Shown: positions 46,279 to 54,962 of the stretch, one piece after another
Numbering within the stretch: the first letter of the stretch is position 1
How the letters are laid out: the number at the start of each line of letters is the position of its first letter
NCBI RefSeq assembly: GCF_002215215.1
Contig: NZ_CP018632.1
Coordinates: 3,282,501-3,346,500, forward strand
From: Granulosicoccus antarcticus IMCC3135
GTDB taxonomy: Bacteria; Pseudomonadota; Gammaproteobacteria; Granulosicoccales; Granulosicoccaceae
Reading direction: 5' to 3'
DNA length: 64,000 nt
Translations under genes and position numbers: made by a program
The notes under the pieces: generated by a model
Databases searched by the model: none
What the model was told of the DNA's origin: nothing
What the model saw: the letters and a program-made list of their open reading frames with translations, nothing else

Positions 46279-47379
46279 TTAGAACCAGTCGTTTCGCATG
46301 ATTTGAGTATCGTAGCGGGCGGTGAGTATTTCCTTGAAGCTCTTCAGAGTCTTCACACTTGCCAGTACGGTCAGCAAGGCGTCCTGTTTGGCACCAATCT
46401 TTTCCAGATGTGCGTCGATGCGGCGCGTCACTGTCGCCGGCGTCTTGTGATAGAACTGTGAGAATGCCATTTGGTGCAGAGGTGATTGACTGACGATCTC
46501 GTCGATGCGTTCTCTTTGCTGGTTGAGGTATTCGACCAGCACCTCTTCGAGCGCTTGCTCATCATCTGAATTCAGATCCGAGTCTGCATTGACGTACTGC
46601 TCATGCAATTTCAGGATGGTGATGAGATCATGCTCTTTGCGTGCCGTGAGCAGCTCAGACATCAGCGCATGCTTCTCCTCTCGACGACTCTGGTCAGTCT
46701 CCTTGTCCGGATGCAATGCCGCTGCTGTTTGTTGAAAAAGCCGTCTGAAGACTTTGTCACTGATTGGTTTTTTCTTCGGTGGTGTCGGGGTGTCCATACT
46801 TTCCTGAGCACCTTCAAACTCAGCGTGCAATTTGCGCAACAGTTCGGCGAGCTCATCTTCATCGTCCTCGAAGGTGTCGTCCAGATCTTCGTCTTCGCCG
46901 AACAGATCGTCCGATCTGTTGCCTTGTTCCTCATCGCCAGGTTCACCGGCCTCTGAGCCGAAATAGTCATCGAGCTGTTCTACGGCTGAGCGTTCACTGT
47001 CCGGATCCAGATCGATATCCATTTCTGCCGCTCGAAGTATGGCCAGCTGCTCTTGTAATGGCTCATCCAGCAGCCCCATGGCCAACAGCTCTGACAGATT
47101 CTCGTTAATCCAGTCGTTCAATTCATTACGTTGCCATTTGGCCAGGGATTTCTTGTGTGCAAATTCCAGTTGGCGGTAGACAAACAGACGAATAGTTTCG
47201 CCAAGCTGACGCTCAGCCGTGAATATATCCTCGTTGATCCGGCTGACCACTGCATCCAGCCCTTTTTCGAGTTCCGCATTGTCTCGGGCCAGCGTTTCAG
47301 CTTCCGCCCACAGGCGTTGGAATCGTGATGTGGGCTTCTGCTTGTCGCGCTTGTCGGTCGTGATCTGTTTGGTGGGCAT
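46279..47379 (-). CDS. J-domain-like protein
   Basis: A 366-residue soluble, charged protein. The N-terminal half is helical (about residues 20-120). A very acidic stretch follows (about 125-185, DDLFGEDEDLDDTFEDDEDE). The segment KVFRRLFQQTAAALHPDKETDQSRREEKHALMSELLTARKEHDL contains a His-Pro-Asp-Lys signature in helix-loop-helix context, as in DnaJ J-domains. It therefore probably stimulates an Hsp70, although the first J-domain helix is poorly conserved. It is the first gene of a two-gene unit with the permease; an acidic J-protein coupled to a membrane transporter is unusual. Confidence 0.72.
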   Translation of the reverse strand: MPTKQITTDKRDKQKPTSRFQRLWAEAETLARDNAELEKGLDAVVSRINEDIFTAERQLGETIRLFVYRQLEFAHKKSLAKWQRNELNDWINENLSELLAMGLLDEPLQEQLAILRAAEMDIDLDPDSERSAVEQLDDYFGSEAGEPGDEEQGNRSDDLFGEDEDLDDTFEDDEDELAELLRKLHAEFEGAQESMDTPTPPKKKPISDKVFRRLFQQTAAALHPDKETDQSRREEKHALMSELLTARKEHDLITILKLHEQYVNADSDLNSDDEQALEEVLVEYLNQQRERIDEIVSQSPLHQMAFSQFYHKTPATVTRRIDAHLEKIGAKQDALLTVLASVKTLKSFKEILTARYDTQIMRNDWF

Positions 47380-47920
47380 AGCGATCGTATATCTCCGGTT
47401 ACTGCAGGAAATTCACGGAGTGTGAGCAAGTTGTGCAGTGGAATTTGATGAGCAGCACGTCCAGGGTGGCTCAGGATTGACTCTGCCGGTTCTTGCATGG
47501 CTAGAGACTTTGTCAGGTTAGCGCGATGATAACGGATTAACGTTGCCATTTCCTGATTGCGCTTTGTCGATGACTGGCCGGTTGGTGGTAGAGTGAGAGG
47601 CACTTGTGCGGCTATTACCCGAATTACGATGCTGAACCCGTCAGGCGGCCCATTTGGGCAAGATGGCAGTTGTTGTCTGATCAAGACCAGATGGAAGTTA
47701 TATCAAGCAACATCTCGATTGGGACAGTTTGTAGTTTTTTCACGATGTTGCCTGACTGCCTGCGCAACACGGGGTGGGGGTAGGGTGTGCCAGAGGATAC
47801 CTATTCACGTATTGCGCATATTGCTGCCCGGCATGGGGCGAGACTGATACTGGACTCATCAGATCAGCAAGCCGACTTGTAGTCGAAGATACATCAGCGC
47901 ATGAAAAATCCTGATCAGCA
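47380..47920. other. 541-base gap upstream of the J-domain-like gene
   Basis: No convincing gene. A 96-codon plus-strand frame (47557-47847) is cysteine-rich and compositionally odd, with no family resemblance, and I do not accept it. Promoters for the J-protein operon are expected at its left end. Confidence 0.35.
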
Positions 47921-47994
47921 TCCCGTCTGAGGCGGTATGTCGCCTCGCCCAGGTGGGGTGGGCAAGGCTTGACTAAATTACCGTTGAGACGGGA
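47921..47994. other. Multi-stem RNA-like element next to the DUF465 gene stop
   Basis: An outer stem TCCCGTCT / AGACGGGA (47921-47928 with 47987-47994) encloses two hairpins: GAGGCG-GTATGT-CGCCTC (47929-47946) and GCCCA...TGGGC (47947-47963). Then about 23 unpaired bases. This is a three-way-junction-like arrangement. It lies six bases beyond the DUF465 gene stop on the minus strand, so it may be that gene's 3' end/terminator, or a small RNA. I could not match it to a known riboswitch. Confidence 0.5.
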
Positions 47995-47999
47995 GCCTG

Positions 48000-48245
48000 T
48001 CAGGCCTGTTGCAACATCGTCAGCAACTCATCTTTCATTTTTACCCGCTTCATTTTCATTCCGTCCAGCTCCAGATCTGCAACATGCTCCACGCCTTGCT
48101 CAGCTCTGACTATTTCCTTGTCCAGTACTTCGTATTCTTCCATGGTCTTCGAAAAATGAGTGTCATTCATTTTCAGGTTATGAATGGTGTCTTTATGCTC
48201 AGGCAAGTCTCGAGCGAGTGGATGGTTGTCAACAAGCTGTGACAT
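48000..48245 (-). CDS. YdcH/DUF465 family small protein
   Basis: An 81-residue helical protein. DLPEHKDTIHNLKMNDTHFSKTMEEYEVLDKEIVRAEQGVEHVADLELDGMKMKRVKMKDELLTML shows the heptad pattern and the LK-x-D-x-x-F/LKDE-L motifs of DUF465. Members are cytosolic helical hairpins, with no firm function. Ends beside the structured element at 47921-47994. Confidence 0.88.
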   Translation of the reverse strand: MSQLVDNHPLARDLPEHKDTIHNLKMNDTHFSKTMEEYEVLDKEIVRAEQGVEHVADLELDGMKMKRVKMKDELLTMLQQA

Positions 48246-48583
48246 GAAGGTAATCCTCGATGTAAGTAGTTGTTTGATGATGGCTGGAAAGTCATCGACA
48301 TGTCTTGATATAAGTCATTGCAGCGACTGTTTATGCAGTAATGCCAACTTATTTTGTCGAAGTATGGCCTCATGTGCGTCAGTGCAAGCCCGACAGGTGC
48401 GATCGCTTGGTTCAGCGCTGTGCCTATAACAAGCAGGTACCGCACTTGGTTTCCACGCAACGCAATATCGTATGATGGCAACAGCCCTTCATCACGATAA
48501 ATCTCTTCACCAGTTTGACGGTACGCCCGGGAGATTGATCACAAGAAAATCATTGGCATCTGAATGCTGACGATGGATATTTT
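48246..48583. other. 338-base divergent gap
   Basis: Promoter region between the DUF465 gene and the permease gene at 48584. No gene, strong repeat or recognised operator seen. Confidence 0.4.
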
Positions 48584-49774
48584 ATGCTCAGTGTTCTGGT
48601 CCTGGTAATCGTTGTTATAACGGCCGGCTTGTTGTTTCGGCCCCGGCTTGCCAATGCGCCGCTGTGGCGAGCTACGATTACGCCCCTGGCATCCATCATT
48701 GGCAGTGGATTTCTGGTTCTTGGGCCGATACTGCAAGTCTCCTACGGTGGTTATGCACCGTTAATCATGGCGTTACTGTGTGCGGTTGCCTATGGCTTCG
48801 GATCTGCCATTCGCTACAACATAGCCACTCTGGACTTGCGCCCTGACGTTGGCATGGAGCAACGTCTGGAAACGATGGCGTCATGGACGCTGGCCGTTGC
48901 CTATACCATTTCGGTTGCCTACTACCTGAACCTGTTTGGTGCATTTGGTGTCAGCCTGACGCCCATGGACGATGGCTACCATGCAAAGCTGCTGACAAGT
49001 GCTGTTTTCCTGGTGATTCTGTTTGTCGGATGGACACGCGGGTTTAGCGCACTTGAACGAATGGAGCAGGTTGCCGTGGGTATCAAATTGGCGATCATTG
49101 CCGGACTTCTGGTGGGTCTGGCTGTGTATTTTTATACCCGTGCCGCTGCTGGTGATCTGGTCTTCGAGCAGGAAACACTCACGGGCTGGCCTGCGCTGAC
49201 GCTGGCTTTTGGTCTGATTGTCACAGTGCAAGGCTTTGAAACATCGAGATACCTGGGTGTTAGCTACGATAGTGCCACGCGCATCCGCTCCATGCGCCTG
49301 GCTCAGTTGCTCGCTGCTGTCATCTATATGATCTATATCTGTCTGCTGGCCTACGTGTTTGTTCCTGACGAACAGCACCTGAATGAAACAGCCATCATAG
49401 ACATGATGCTGATAGTTGCACCGATTCTGCCTGTGCTGCTCGTGGCAGCCGCACTTAGTGCGCAGTTCAGTGCGGCTGTGGCAGACACCAGTGGTTCTGG
49501 CGGTCTGATCGTCGAACTGACTCAGCGACGAATAACACAGAGACAGGCATACGCGGTACTGGTGCTGTCGGGCCTGGTGCTGACATGGACAGCGAACGTA
49601 TTCGAAATCATCAGTTACGCATCTCGAGCCTTTGCTGTCTATTACGCGATGCAGGCCCTGATCGCCGCTCTGGCATCATGGCGAAGCAAGCGGCAATCGC
49701 CGCAATTAGTCGGCTTTTTGGCTCTTGCCGTGCTGGGTATCAGCATTGCTGTTTTGGGTGTGCCTGTTGAATAG
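48584..49774 (+). CDS. APC-superfamily-like membrane permease
   Basis: A 396-residue protein with about 11 predicted membrane segments. Motifs include TPLASIIGSGFLVLGPILQVSYGGYAPL near the N-terminus, an unwound-helix-like GSGF as in APC transporters, and QGFETSRYLGVSYDSATRIRSMRLAQLLAAVIYMIY, similar to the amphipathic and helix 6 regions of amino acid permeases. No family assigned with certainty; substrate unknown. Monocistronic. Confidence 0.72.
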   Translation: MLSVLVLVIVVITAGLLFRPRLANAPLWRATITPLASIIGSGFLVLGPILQVSYGGYAPLIMALLCAVAYGFGSAIRYNIATLDLRPDVGMEQRLETMASWTLAVAYTISVAYYLNLFGAFGVSLTPMDDGYHAKLLTSAVFLVILFVGWTRGFSALERMEQVAVGIKLAIIAGLLVGLAVYFYTRAAAGDLVFEQETLTGWPALTLAFGLIVTVQGFETSRYLGVSYDSATRIRSMRLAQLLAAVIYMIYICLLAYVFVPDEQHLNETAIIDMMLIVAPILPVLLVAAALSAQFSAAVADTSGSGGLIVELTQRRITQRQAYAVLVLSGLVLTWTANVFEIISYASRAFAVYYAMQALIAALASWRSKRQSPQLVGFLALAVLGISIAVLGVPVE

Positions 49775-49853
49775 AAAATGCGGACAAAGTAATGAGGTAA
49801 TTTGATTGGACAAGGTAGCCATTCAGCCCTGATAGTGTCGAACGCATATCTGT

Positions 49854-50318
49854 TCAACTATTGACGCAAGTGCTCGGAGGTCCTGTATCCAGGTCTTCTT
49901 TCGTTGTGCCGGGTGTGAGATCAAGATTGCCGCTATTGCTGAATTTGAGTGGTGTGGGTATCGGTACCACGACGCCACATTCACGGCTTGCTGCCGCGGC
50001 TGCGAGTTGTAGCAATTGAGAATCGCCCACGAACTGTTCGAAGCTGGAGCGATGCGAGACGACGAGTCGCGGTTTTGAAAATGGTAAGGGCTGCCCGCTG
50101 TGTGTGGAGGGCTGAACCTCGTTTTCAATATTGGGTACGACCGTATGAGAAAGGTAGGTGCGATACAAATCCATCAGGTTCACCAGATCCATCAAGGTCA
50201 GATCAGGTTCGTGTTCGCAGGCCGTGCCGACAATATCAATCAGGACGCTGGCAACGGTCCGTTCGCAGCGATCGGAGATAGATACTGTATTGGTTCTCTC
50301 GAAAACGTTGTCAGGCAT
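49854..50318 (-). CDS. Hypothetical protein
   Basis: A 154-residue soluble protein. Helical N-terminus with a DLTLMDLVNLMDLYRTYLSHTVVPN stretch, then a low-complexity Ser/Thr/Pro-rich second half ending CVNS. No recognised family. Alternative frames on the plus strand also stay open here, so this could be non-coding; I list it with moderate doubt. It ends near the APC-like permease gene. Confidence 0.4.
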   Translation of the reverse strand: MPDNVFERTNTVSISDRCERTVASVLIDIVGTACEHEPDLTLMDLVNLMDLYRTYLSHTVVPNIENEVQPSTHSGQPLPFSKPRLVVSHRSSFEQFVGDSQLLQLAAAAASRECGVVVPIPTPLKFSNSGNLDLTPGTTKEDLDTGPPSTCVNS

Positions 50319-50485
50319 TATTACTCAGTGTCCTTCTGGTATGAGTGGGAGTTGCAGAAATTCTGCCCATCTCCTCACATCAGGCGGATCTCTGGGCAAC
50401 AAGCTAATAGCAACTACAATGCCATTGCGTTGTAACGTTTTGAAACCTTTGCTCCGTAGTTTGCTGGCCAGAGCGCGGTGAGTTG

Positions 50486-51313
50486 TCAGGCGCCCAGTTC
50501 CCGGGATATCTGTTCAGCCGCACGCTGTACCTTCGGTCCAATTTCTGCCACATGGTTCTCTGGGAAGCGCGTGCTTGGCCCAGACACCGATATACCTGCC
50601 AGTGACTCGCCTTGCGCATCGGTGATGGCCGCAGCAACACAGCGCATGCCTTCGAAGTGTTCCTCGTTGTCGAATGACCAGCCACGCTGGCGTGTCAGTT
50701 CCAGGTTCTCAAACAAGGCCGAAGGTGAGCTCAGGGTGTGGGGCGTGAAAGCCGGTAGGCCGCGTTTTTGAAGAATCTTCTCGACCTCGCTTTTTGAACG
50801 GCATGCCAGTAAAGCCTTGCCAATGCCGGATACGTGCAGATGGCTGCGGGAACCGGGTCGGTGATAAGCACGAATGGGGTGGTTGGATTCCACCTGGGAA
50901 AGGAAGACAACATAGCCGCCTTCGGTAACTGCCAGATTAGCCGTTTCACCCGTCTCCTCCATGAGGGTGCGCATGACAGGTTTAGCCAGTTCCACCAGGC
51001 TGGTACGGGCCAGGTAGCTGGAGCCGACACTGTAGGCCTGTACACCTACTGTCCACATCTGGGTGGATTCGTTGTAAGCCGCAAACTGTTGCCGCATCAA
51101 GGTTGTCAGCAGGCGATGAGCTGTGGGTGCCGGCATGCCGGCCTGAAGCGATAGATCAGTGAGGTTGACAGCGCCTTCGCGTGCCAGTATCTGCAGCAGG
51201 GTCAAACCACGGTCCAGCGCCTGGACAACGGACACTTCCGTATCGCTGTGCTGAAGCCTGGGACGACCTCGGCCTCGTTTGGGTGGTTCGGCTGCAATGA
51301 CAGGACGTTTCAT
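50486..51313 (-). CDS. bhcR: IclR-family regulator of the beta-hydroxyaspartate cycle
   Basis: A 275-residue IclR-family regulator. A basic N-terminal extension with RGRGRPRLQHS precedes the winged helix (about residues 32-92; LTDLSLQAGMPAPTAHRLLTTLMRQQF). The C-terminal effector domain (about 105-270) has CVAAAITDAQGESLAGISVSGP and SRSHLHVSGIGKALLA. It is divergent from bhcABCD across an AT-rich region, the arrangement of bhcR in Paracoccus denitrificans, where the protein senses glyoxylate and controls the cycle. Confidence 0.88.
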   Translation of the reverse strand: MKRPVIAAEPPKRGRGRPRLQHSDTEVSVVQALDRGLTLLQILAREGAVNLTDLSLQAGMPAPTAHRLLTTLMRQQFAAYNESTQMWTVGVQAYSVGSSYLARTSLVELAKPVMRTLMEETGETANLAVTEGGYVVFLSQVESNHPIRAYHRPGSRSHLHVSGIGKALLACRSKSEVEKILQKRGLPAFTPHTLSSPSALFENLELTRQRGWSFDNEEHFEGMRCVAAAITDAQGESLAGISVSGPSTRFPENHVAEIGPKVQRAAEQISRELGA

Positions 51314-51341
51314 GGCGATTGCTTCTACAGATTGTTGGGTG

Positions 51342-51475
51342 AGTATATTTTATTTAAATAAAATTGTGAAAAAATACCAAAAATAATAAATTAAAACTAT
51401 TAAAATCAATGAGATAAATATTTATATAATAAAATAAAAAATAATTACAAAAACAGCTTGAAAATACTTTTTGAC
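51342..51475. promoter_or_regulatory. Very AT-rich divergent control region of bhcR and bhcA
   Basis: About 134 bases that are almost entirely A and T, in sharp contrast to the flanks. It holds a perfect 18-bp palindrome, ATTTTATTTAAATAAAAT (51347-51364), and a 12-bp one, ATAAATATTTAT (51414-51425). Both could be BhcR operators, though palindromes are expected by chance in such sequence. An UP element or curvature is also possible. Confidence 0.6.
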
Positions 51476-51516
51476 GTGATGATACTGCAGTGAAGAGCCA
51501 CCACTGGAGTTCGCAA

Positions 51517-52698
51517 ATGAACGGACAGAACCCTATCTTTATCCCCGGACCGACCAATATTCCGGACCGCCTCCGAGCTGCCATGAATGTGCAGAGCAGC
51601 GATCATCGTGCACCGGACTTCAAGGAAATATTCTTGCCGGTACTCGCTGATGTCAAAAAGATATTCAAGATGAGTGGCGGAGAGGTCATCATTTTTCCCG
51701 CTAGCGGCACCGGTGGTTGGGAGGCTTCAGTCACCAATACGCTGTCGCCCGGTGACAAGGTGCTGGTGGCACGCTATGGCATGTTTTCTCATCGCTGGAT
51801 CGACCTGTGTCAACGGCAGGGTCTGGACGTCGAGATCATTGAATGTGCCTGGGGCAGCGCAGCACCCGCCGATCTGTTTGCACAAAGGCTTGCGGCAGAC
51901 CCTGAGGGGCGCATCAAGGCGGTTCTGGTCACGCACAACGAAACCGCTACCGGGGTGAGAAGTGACATTGCCGGGGTACGCAAGGCCATGAATGCATCGG
52001 ATCATGCGGCGCTGTTGTTTGTCGATTGCGTCAGTTCACTAGGCTGCATGGATTTTCGCATGGATGAGTGGGGTGTTGATCTGGCTGTTGCAGGCTCTCA
52101 GAAAGGCTTCATGCTCAATACCGGTATGGCCATTGTCGGGGTAAGCGACAAGGCGCTGGCCGCGATGGATTCGGCCAGGTGTCCGCGATGCTTCTTCGAT
52201 TTCCGCGACATGCTGGCTGCGAACCAGAAAGGCGGTTACCCCTATACACCGCCTTTGCAATTGATTCATGGCTTGCGGGCAAGTGTCGACATGTTGCTCG
52301 AAGAAGGACTGGACGCGGTCTTTGCCCGGCATTTTCGTCTGGCTGAAGGGGTGCGTCAGGCGGTTGCGGCTTGGGGGCTCACTCTTTGTGCGCAGTCGGC
52401 AGACCTGTATTCAGATACTGTCAGTGCTATCTACGTGCCCGAGGGGCTGAATAGCGATGCACTGACTGATCATGCCTATCACACCTACGATGTCTCGTTT
52501 GGTGTCGGTCTGGGGGAGATGGCAGGCAAGGCGTTTCGCATTGGGCATCTGGGTTCTTTAAGCGATCTGATGGTGCTCTCGGGTCTTGCCGGTATCGAGA
52601 TGGCCATGAAGGATCTGGACTATCCGATTGAACTGGGCAGTGGCGTTGCGGCCGCTCAGGCCTATTATCGAAAGACAGCTGCTGGCAATACGCAATGA
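51517..52698 (+). CDS. bhcA: Aspartate-glyoxylate aminotransferase BhcA
   Basis: A 393-residue class V PLP aminotransferase. N-terminal IFIPGPTNIPDRLRAAMNVQSSDHRAPDF, pocket motif FPASGTGGWEASVTNTLSPGD, Asp in LLFVDCVSSLG, PLP lysine in AVAGSQKGFML. It converts glyoxylate plus L-aspartate to glycine plus oxaloacetate, priming the beta-hydroxyaspartate cycle. The start at 51517 is preceded by GGAG. By sequence alone it could be called serine-glyoxylate aminotransferase; the bhcBCD neighbours make BhcA the right call. Confidence 0.92.
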   Translation: MNGQNPIFIPGPTNIPDRLRAAMNVQSSDHRAPDFKEIFLPVLADVKKIFKMSGGEVIIFPASGTGGWEASVTNTLSPGDKVLVARYGMFSHRWIDLCQRQGLDVEIIECAWGSAAPADLFAQRLAADPEGRIKAVLVTHNETATGVRSDIAGVRKAMNASDHAALLFVDCVSSLGCMDFRMDEWGVDLAVAGSQKGFMLNTGMAIVGVSDKALAAMDSARCPRCFFDFRDMLAANQKGGYPYTPPLQLIHGLRASVDMLLEEGLDAVFARHFRLAEGVRQAVAAWGLTLCAQSADLYSDTVSAIYVPEGLNSDALTDHAYHTYDVSFGVGLGEMAGKAFRIGHLGSLSDLMVLSGLAGIEMAMKDLDYPIELGSGVAAAQAYYRKTAAGNTQ

Positions 52699-52767
52699 GC
52701 CCGCGTGAGCCAGGTCATCATGAATGTGTAATCCGTTTGCACTGTCATACAAGCCGAGGGAGGCATC

Positions 52768-53745
52768 ATGTCTGAGTCAAATACACTGGAAAAGCTGATT
52801 ATTCCGACATTCGCCGATGTCGAAGTGGCCCATGAACGCATACGTACACATATTCATCTGACTCCTGTCCTGACATCGGATTACTTGAACAAACTAACGG
52901 GAGCACAGTTGTATTTCAAGTGCGAGAACTTCCAGAAGGCGGGCGCCTTCAAGGTTCGCGGTGCCAGCAATGCGGTGTTCGGCCTGGATGAATCAATGGC
53001 CAGCAAGGGGGTGGCCACCCATTCGTCTGGCAATCATGCTCTGTCTCTGTCCTACGCTGCTGGTCGGCGTGGCATTCCGGTTACGGTCGTCATGCCACGA
53101 ACGGCACCCGAGGCCAAGAAGGCCGCAGTGCGAGGCTATGGTGGCACCATTGTCGAGTGTGAGCCATCAACCCGATCACGCGAGAAAACCTTTGCCAGGG
53201 TGGTTGCGCAAAGTGGGGCCGATTTTGTACACCCCTATAACGATCCGCGAGTGATTGCGGGTCAGGCTACCTGTTCCCGGGAGTTGCTGGAGCAGGTATC
53301 AGGTCTTGACGCCCTGATTGCGCCCATTGGCGGGGGAGGTATGGTGTCGGGTACTTGTCTGACGGTGTCCAGTCAAGCCCCGGATATCAGGGTTTATGCG
53401 GCAGAGCCTGTGAATGCTGATGATGCGGCGCGCTCCTTCAAGGCCGGACACATCATTGCTGATGATGCACCTTCAACGGTTGCCGATGGTTTGAAGGTGC
53501 CGTTGAAAGATCTGACCTGGCACTTTGTCTCGAACTACGTCACCGATATCCTGACCGCTACTGAGGAGGAAATCATCGACGCCATGCAGCTGATCTGGCA
53601 GCGCATGAAAATCGTTATAGAACCCAGTTCAGCCGTGCCGCTGGCCACCATTATCAAGAATCGTGAGCTCTTCGCTGGCAAGAGGGTGGGAGTCATTCTG
53701 ACCGGAGGCAACGTCGATATGGATCGACTGCCCTGGAATAATTGA
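52768..53745 (+). CDS. bhcB: Beta-hydroxyaspartate dehydratase BhcB
   Basis: A 325-residue fold-type II PLP enzyme of the serine/threonine dehydratase family. PLP lysine in KAGAFKVRGASNAVFGL; SSGNHALSLSYAAGRRG; Gly loop APIGGGGMVSGTCLTV; ILTGGNVDMDRLPW end. In the cycle it dehydrates (2R,3S)-beta-hydroxyaspartate to iminosuccinate. It lies 69 bases after bhcA and 22 bases before bhcC, in the known gene order. Confidence 0.92.
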   Translation: MSESNTLEKLIIPTFADVEVAHERIRTHIHLTPVLTSDYLNKLTGAQLYFKCENFQKAGAFKVRGASNAVFGLDESMASKGVATHSSGNHALSLSYAAGRRGIPVTVVMPRTAPEAKKAAVRGYGGTIVECEPSTRSREKTFARVVAQSGADFVHPYNDPRVIAGQATCSRELLEQVSGLDALIAPIGGGGMVSGTCLTVSSQAPDIRVYAAEPVNADDAARSFKAGHIIADDAPSTVADGLKVPLKDLTWHFVSNYVTDILTATEEEIIDAMQLIWQRMKIVIEPSSAVPLATIIKNRELFAGKRVGVILTGGNVDMDRLPWNN

Positions 53746-53767
53746 ACAACAAATAGAGAAAATTATC

Positions 53768-54943
53768 ATGTCAAATACAACTCTGACACAACCATCGTCT
53801 CATGATTATGAAGTGGGCTTTGATATCCCCGCCGCTATCGGCATGGATGAGAAGGATATCCAGACACCTGCTCTGGTACTGGACCTGGATGCTCTGGAGC
53901 GGAATATCAAGAAAATGGGCGATATCGCCAGAACGGCGAATATGCGCCATCGTGTGCACGGAAAAATGCACAAATCGGTGGATGTCGCCTTGCTGCAAGA
54001 AGAGCTGGGCGGTAGCTGTGGTGTTTGCTGTCAGAAAGTCAGTGAGGCCGAAGTATTTGTTCGAGGCGGTATCAAGGATGTGTTGGTGTCGAACCAGGTG
54101 CGTGATCCTGCCAAGATAGATCGTCTTGCCCGTTTGCCGTTGCTGGGTGCGCGTACACTGTGTTGTGTCGATGATATCGACAATGTGGCAGAACTGTCCG
54201 AGGCGGCCAGTCGTCACGATACGCAGATTGAATGCCTGGTGGAAATCGATTGTGGTGCGGGTCGCTGCGGTGTGACCAGCACCGCAGCGGTGCTTGATAT
54301 TGCAAAGGCCATTGATGCTGCCAAGGGTCTGAAGTTCGCCGGTATCCAGGCTTATCAGGGAGCCATGCAGCATCTGGATCTGTATGAAGAGCGTAAGGCG
54401 AAGACCGCTATTGCCATCGATATGGTGCGCGATGCGGTGGCGGCACTGAAAGCTATCGGTCTGGAGTGCGATATCGTCGGTGGAGGCGGAACAGGGTCCT
54501 ACTACTTTGAGGGAGAGTCAGGTATCTATAACGAACTGCAGTGCGGCTCCTACGCCTTCATGGATGCTGACTATGGTCGTGTTCTGGATGCACAAGGCCA
54601 GCGTCTTGATCGGGGCGAATGGGAAAACGCCTTGTTCATTCTGACCTCCGTCATGAGTCATGCCAAAGCGGACAAGGCCATCTGTGATGCGGGACTGAAG
54701 GCTCAGTCTGTTGATAGCGGCTTGCCATTGATTTTTGGCCGCGATGACGTGGAGTATGTGAAATGCACGGATGAGCATGGTGTCATCGCCGATCCGCAGG
54801 GTGTTCTGAAGGTCAATGAGAAGCTGCGTCTGGTGCCTGGTCATTGTGACCCGACCTGTAATGTTCATGATTGGTACGTGGGTGTACGCAATGGCAAGGT
54901 AGAAACACTTTGGCCAGTGAGTGCCCGTGGCCGATCGTACTGA
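53768..54943 (+). CDS. bhcC: Beta-hydroxyaspartate aldolase BhcC
   Basis: A 391-residue PLP enzyme of the D-threonine aldolase / alanine racemase-fold family. IQTPALVLDLDALERNIKKMGD; PLP lysine probably in RVHGKMHKSVDVALLQ; VEIDCGAGRCGVTS; DIVGGGGTGSYYFEGESGIYNELQCGSYAFMD. A metal-binding His/Cys pair is probable in LVPGHCDPTCNVHDW. It condenses glycine with glyoxylate to (2R,3S)-beta-hydroxyaspartate. Next to bhcB and bhcD. Confidence 0.93.
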   Translation: MSNTTLTQPSSHDYEVGFDIPAAIGMDEKDIQTPALVLDLDALERNIKKMGDIARTANMRHRVHGKMHKSVDVALLQEELGGSCGVCCQKVSEAEVFVRGGIKDVLVSNQVRDPAKIDRLARLPLLGARTLCCVDDIDNVAELSEAASRHDTQIECLVEIDCGAGRCGVTSTAAVLDIAKAIDAAKGLKFAGIQAYQGAMQHLDLYEERKAKTAIAIDMVRDAVAALKAIGLECDIVGGGGTGSYYFEGESGIYNELQCGSYAFMDADYGRVLDAQGQRLDRGEWENALFILTSVMSHAKADKAICDAGLKAQSVDSGLPLIFGRDDVEYVKCTDEHGVIADPQGVLKVNEKLRLVPGHCDPTCNVHDWYVGVRNGKVETLWPVSARGRSY

Positions 54944-54962
54944 AACCAAGAGTAATAGATCC

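Noticed and set aside
47557-47847. 96-codon plus-strand frame
   Set aside because: Cysteine- and arginine-rich random-looking product with no homology seen.
53768-54943. D-threonine aldolase
   Set aside because: Family match only; context identifies beta-hydroxyaspartate aldolase.
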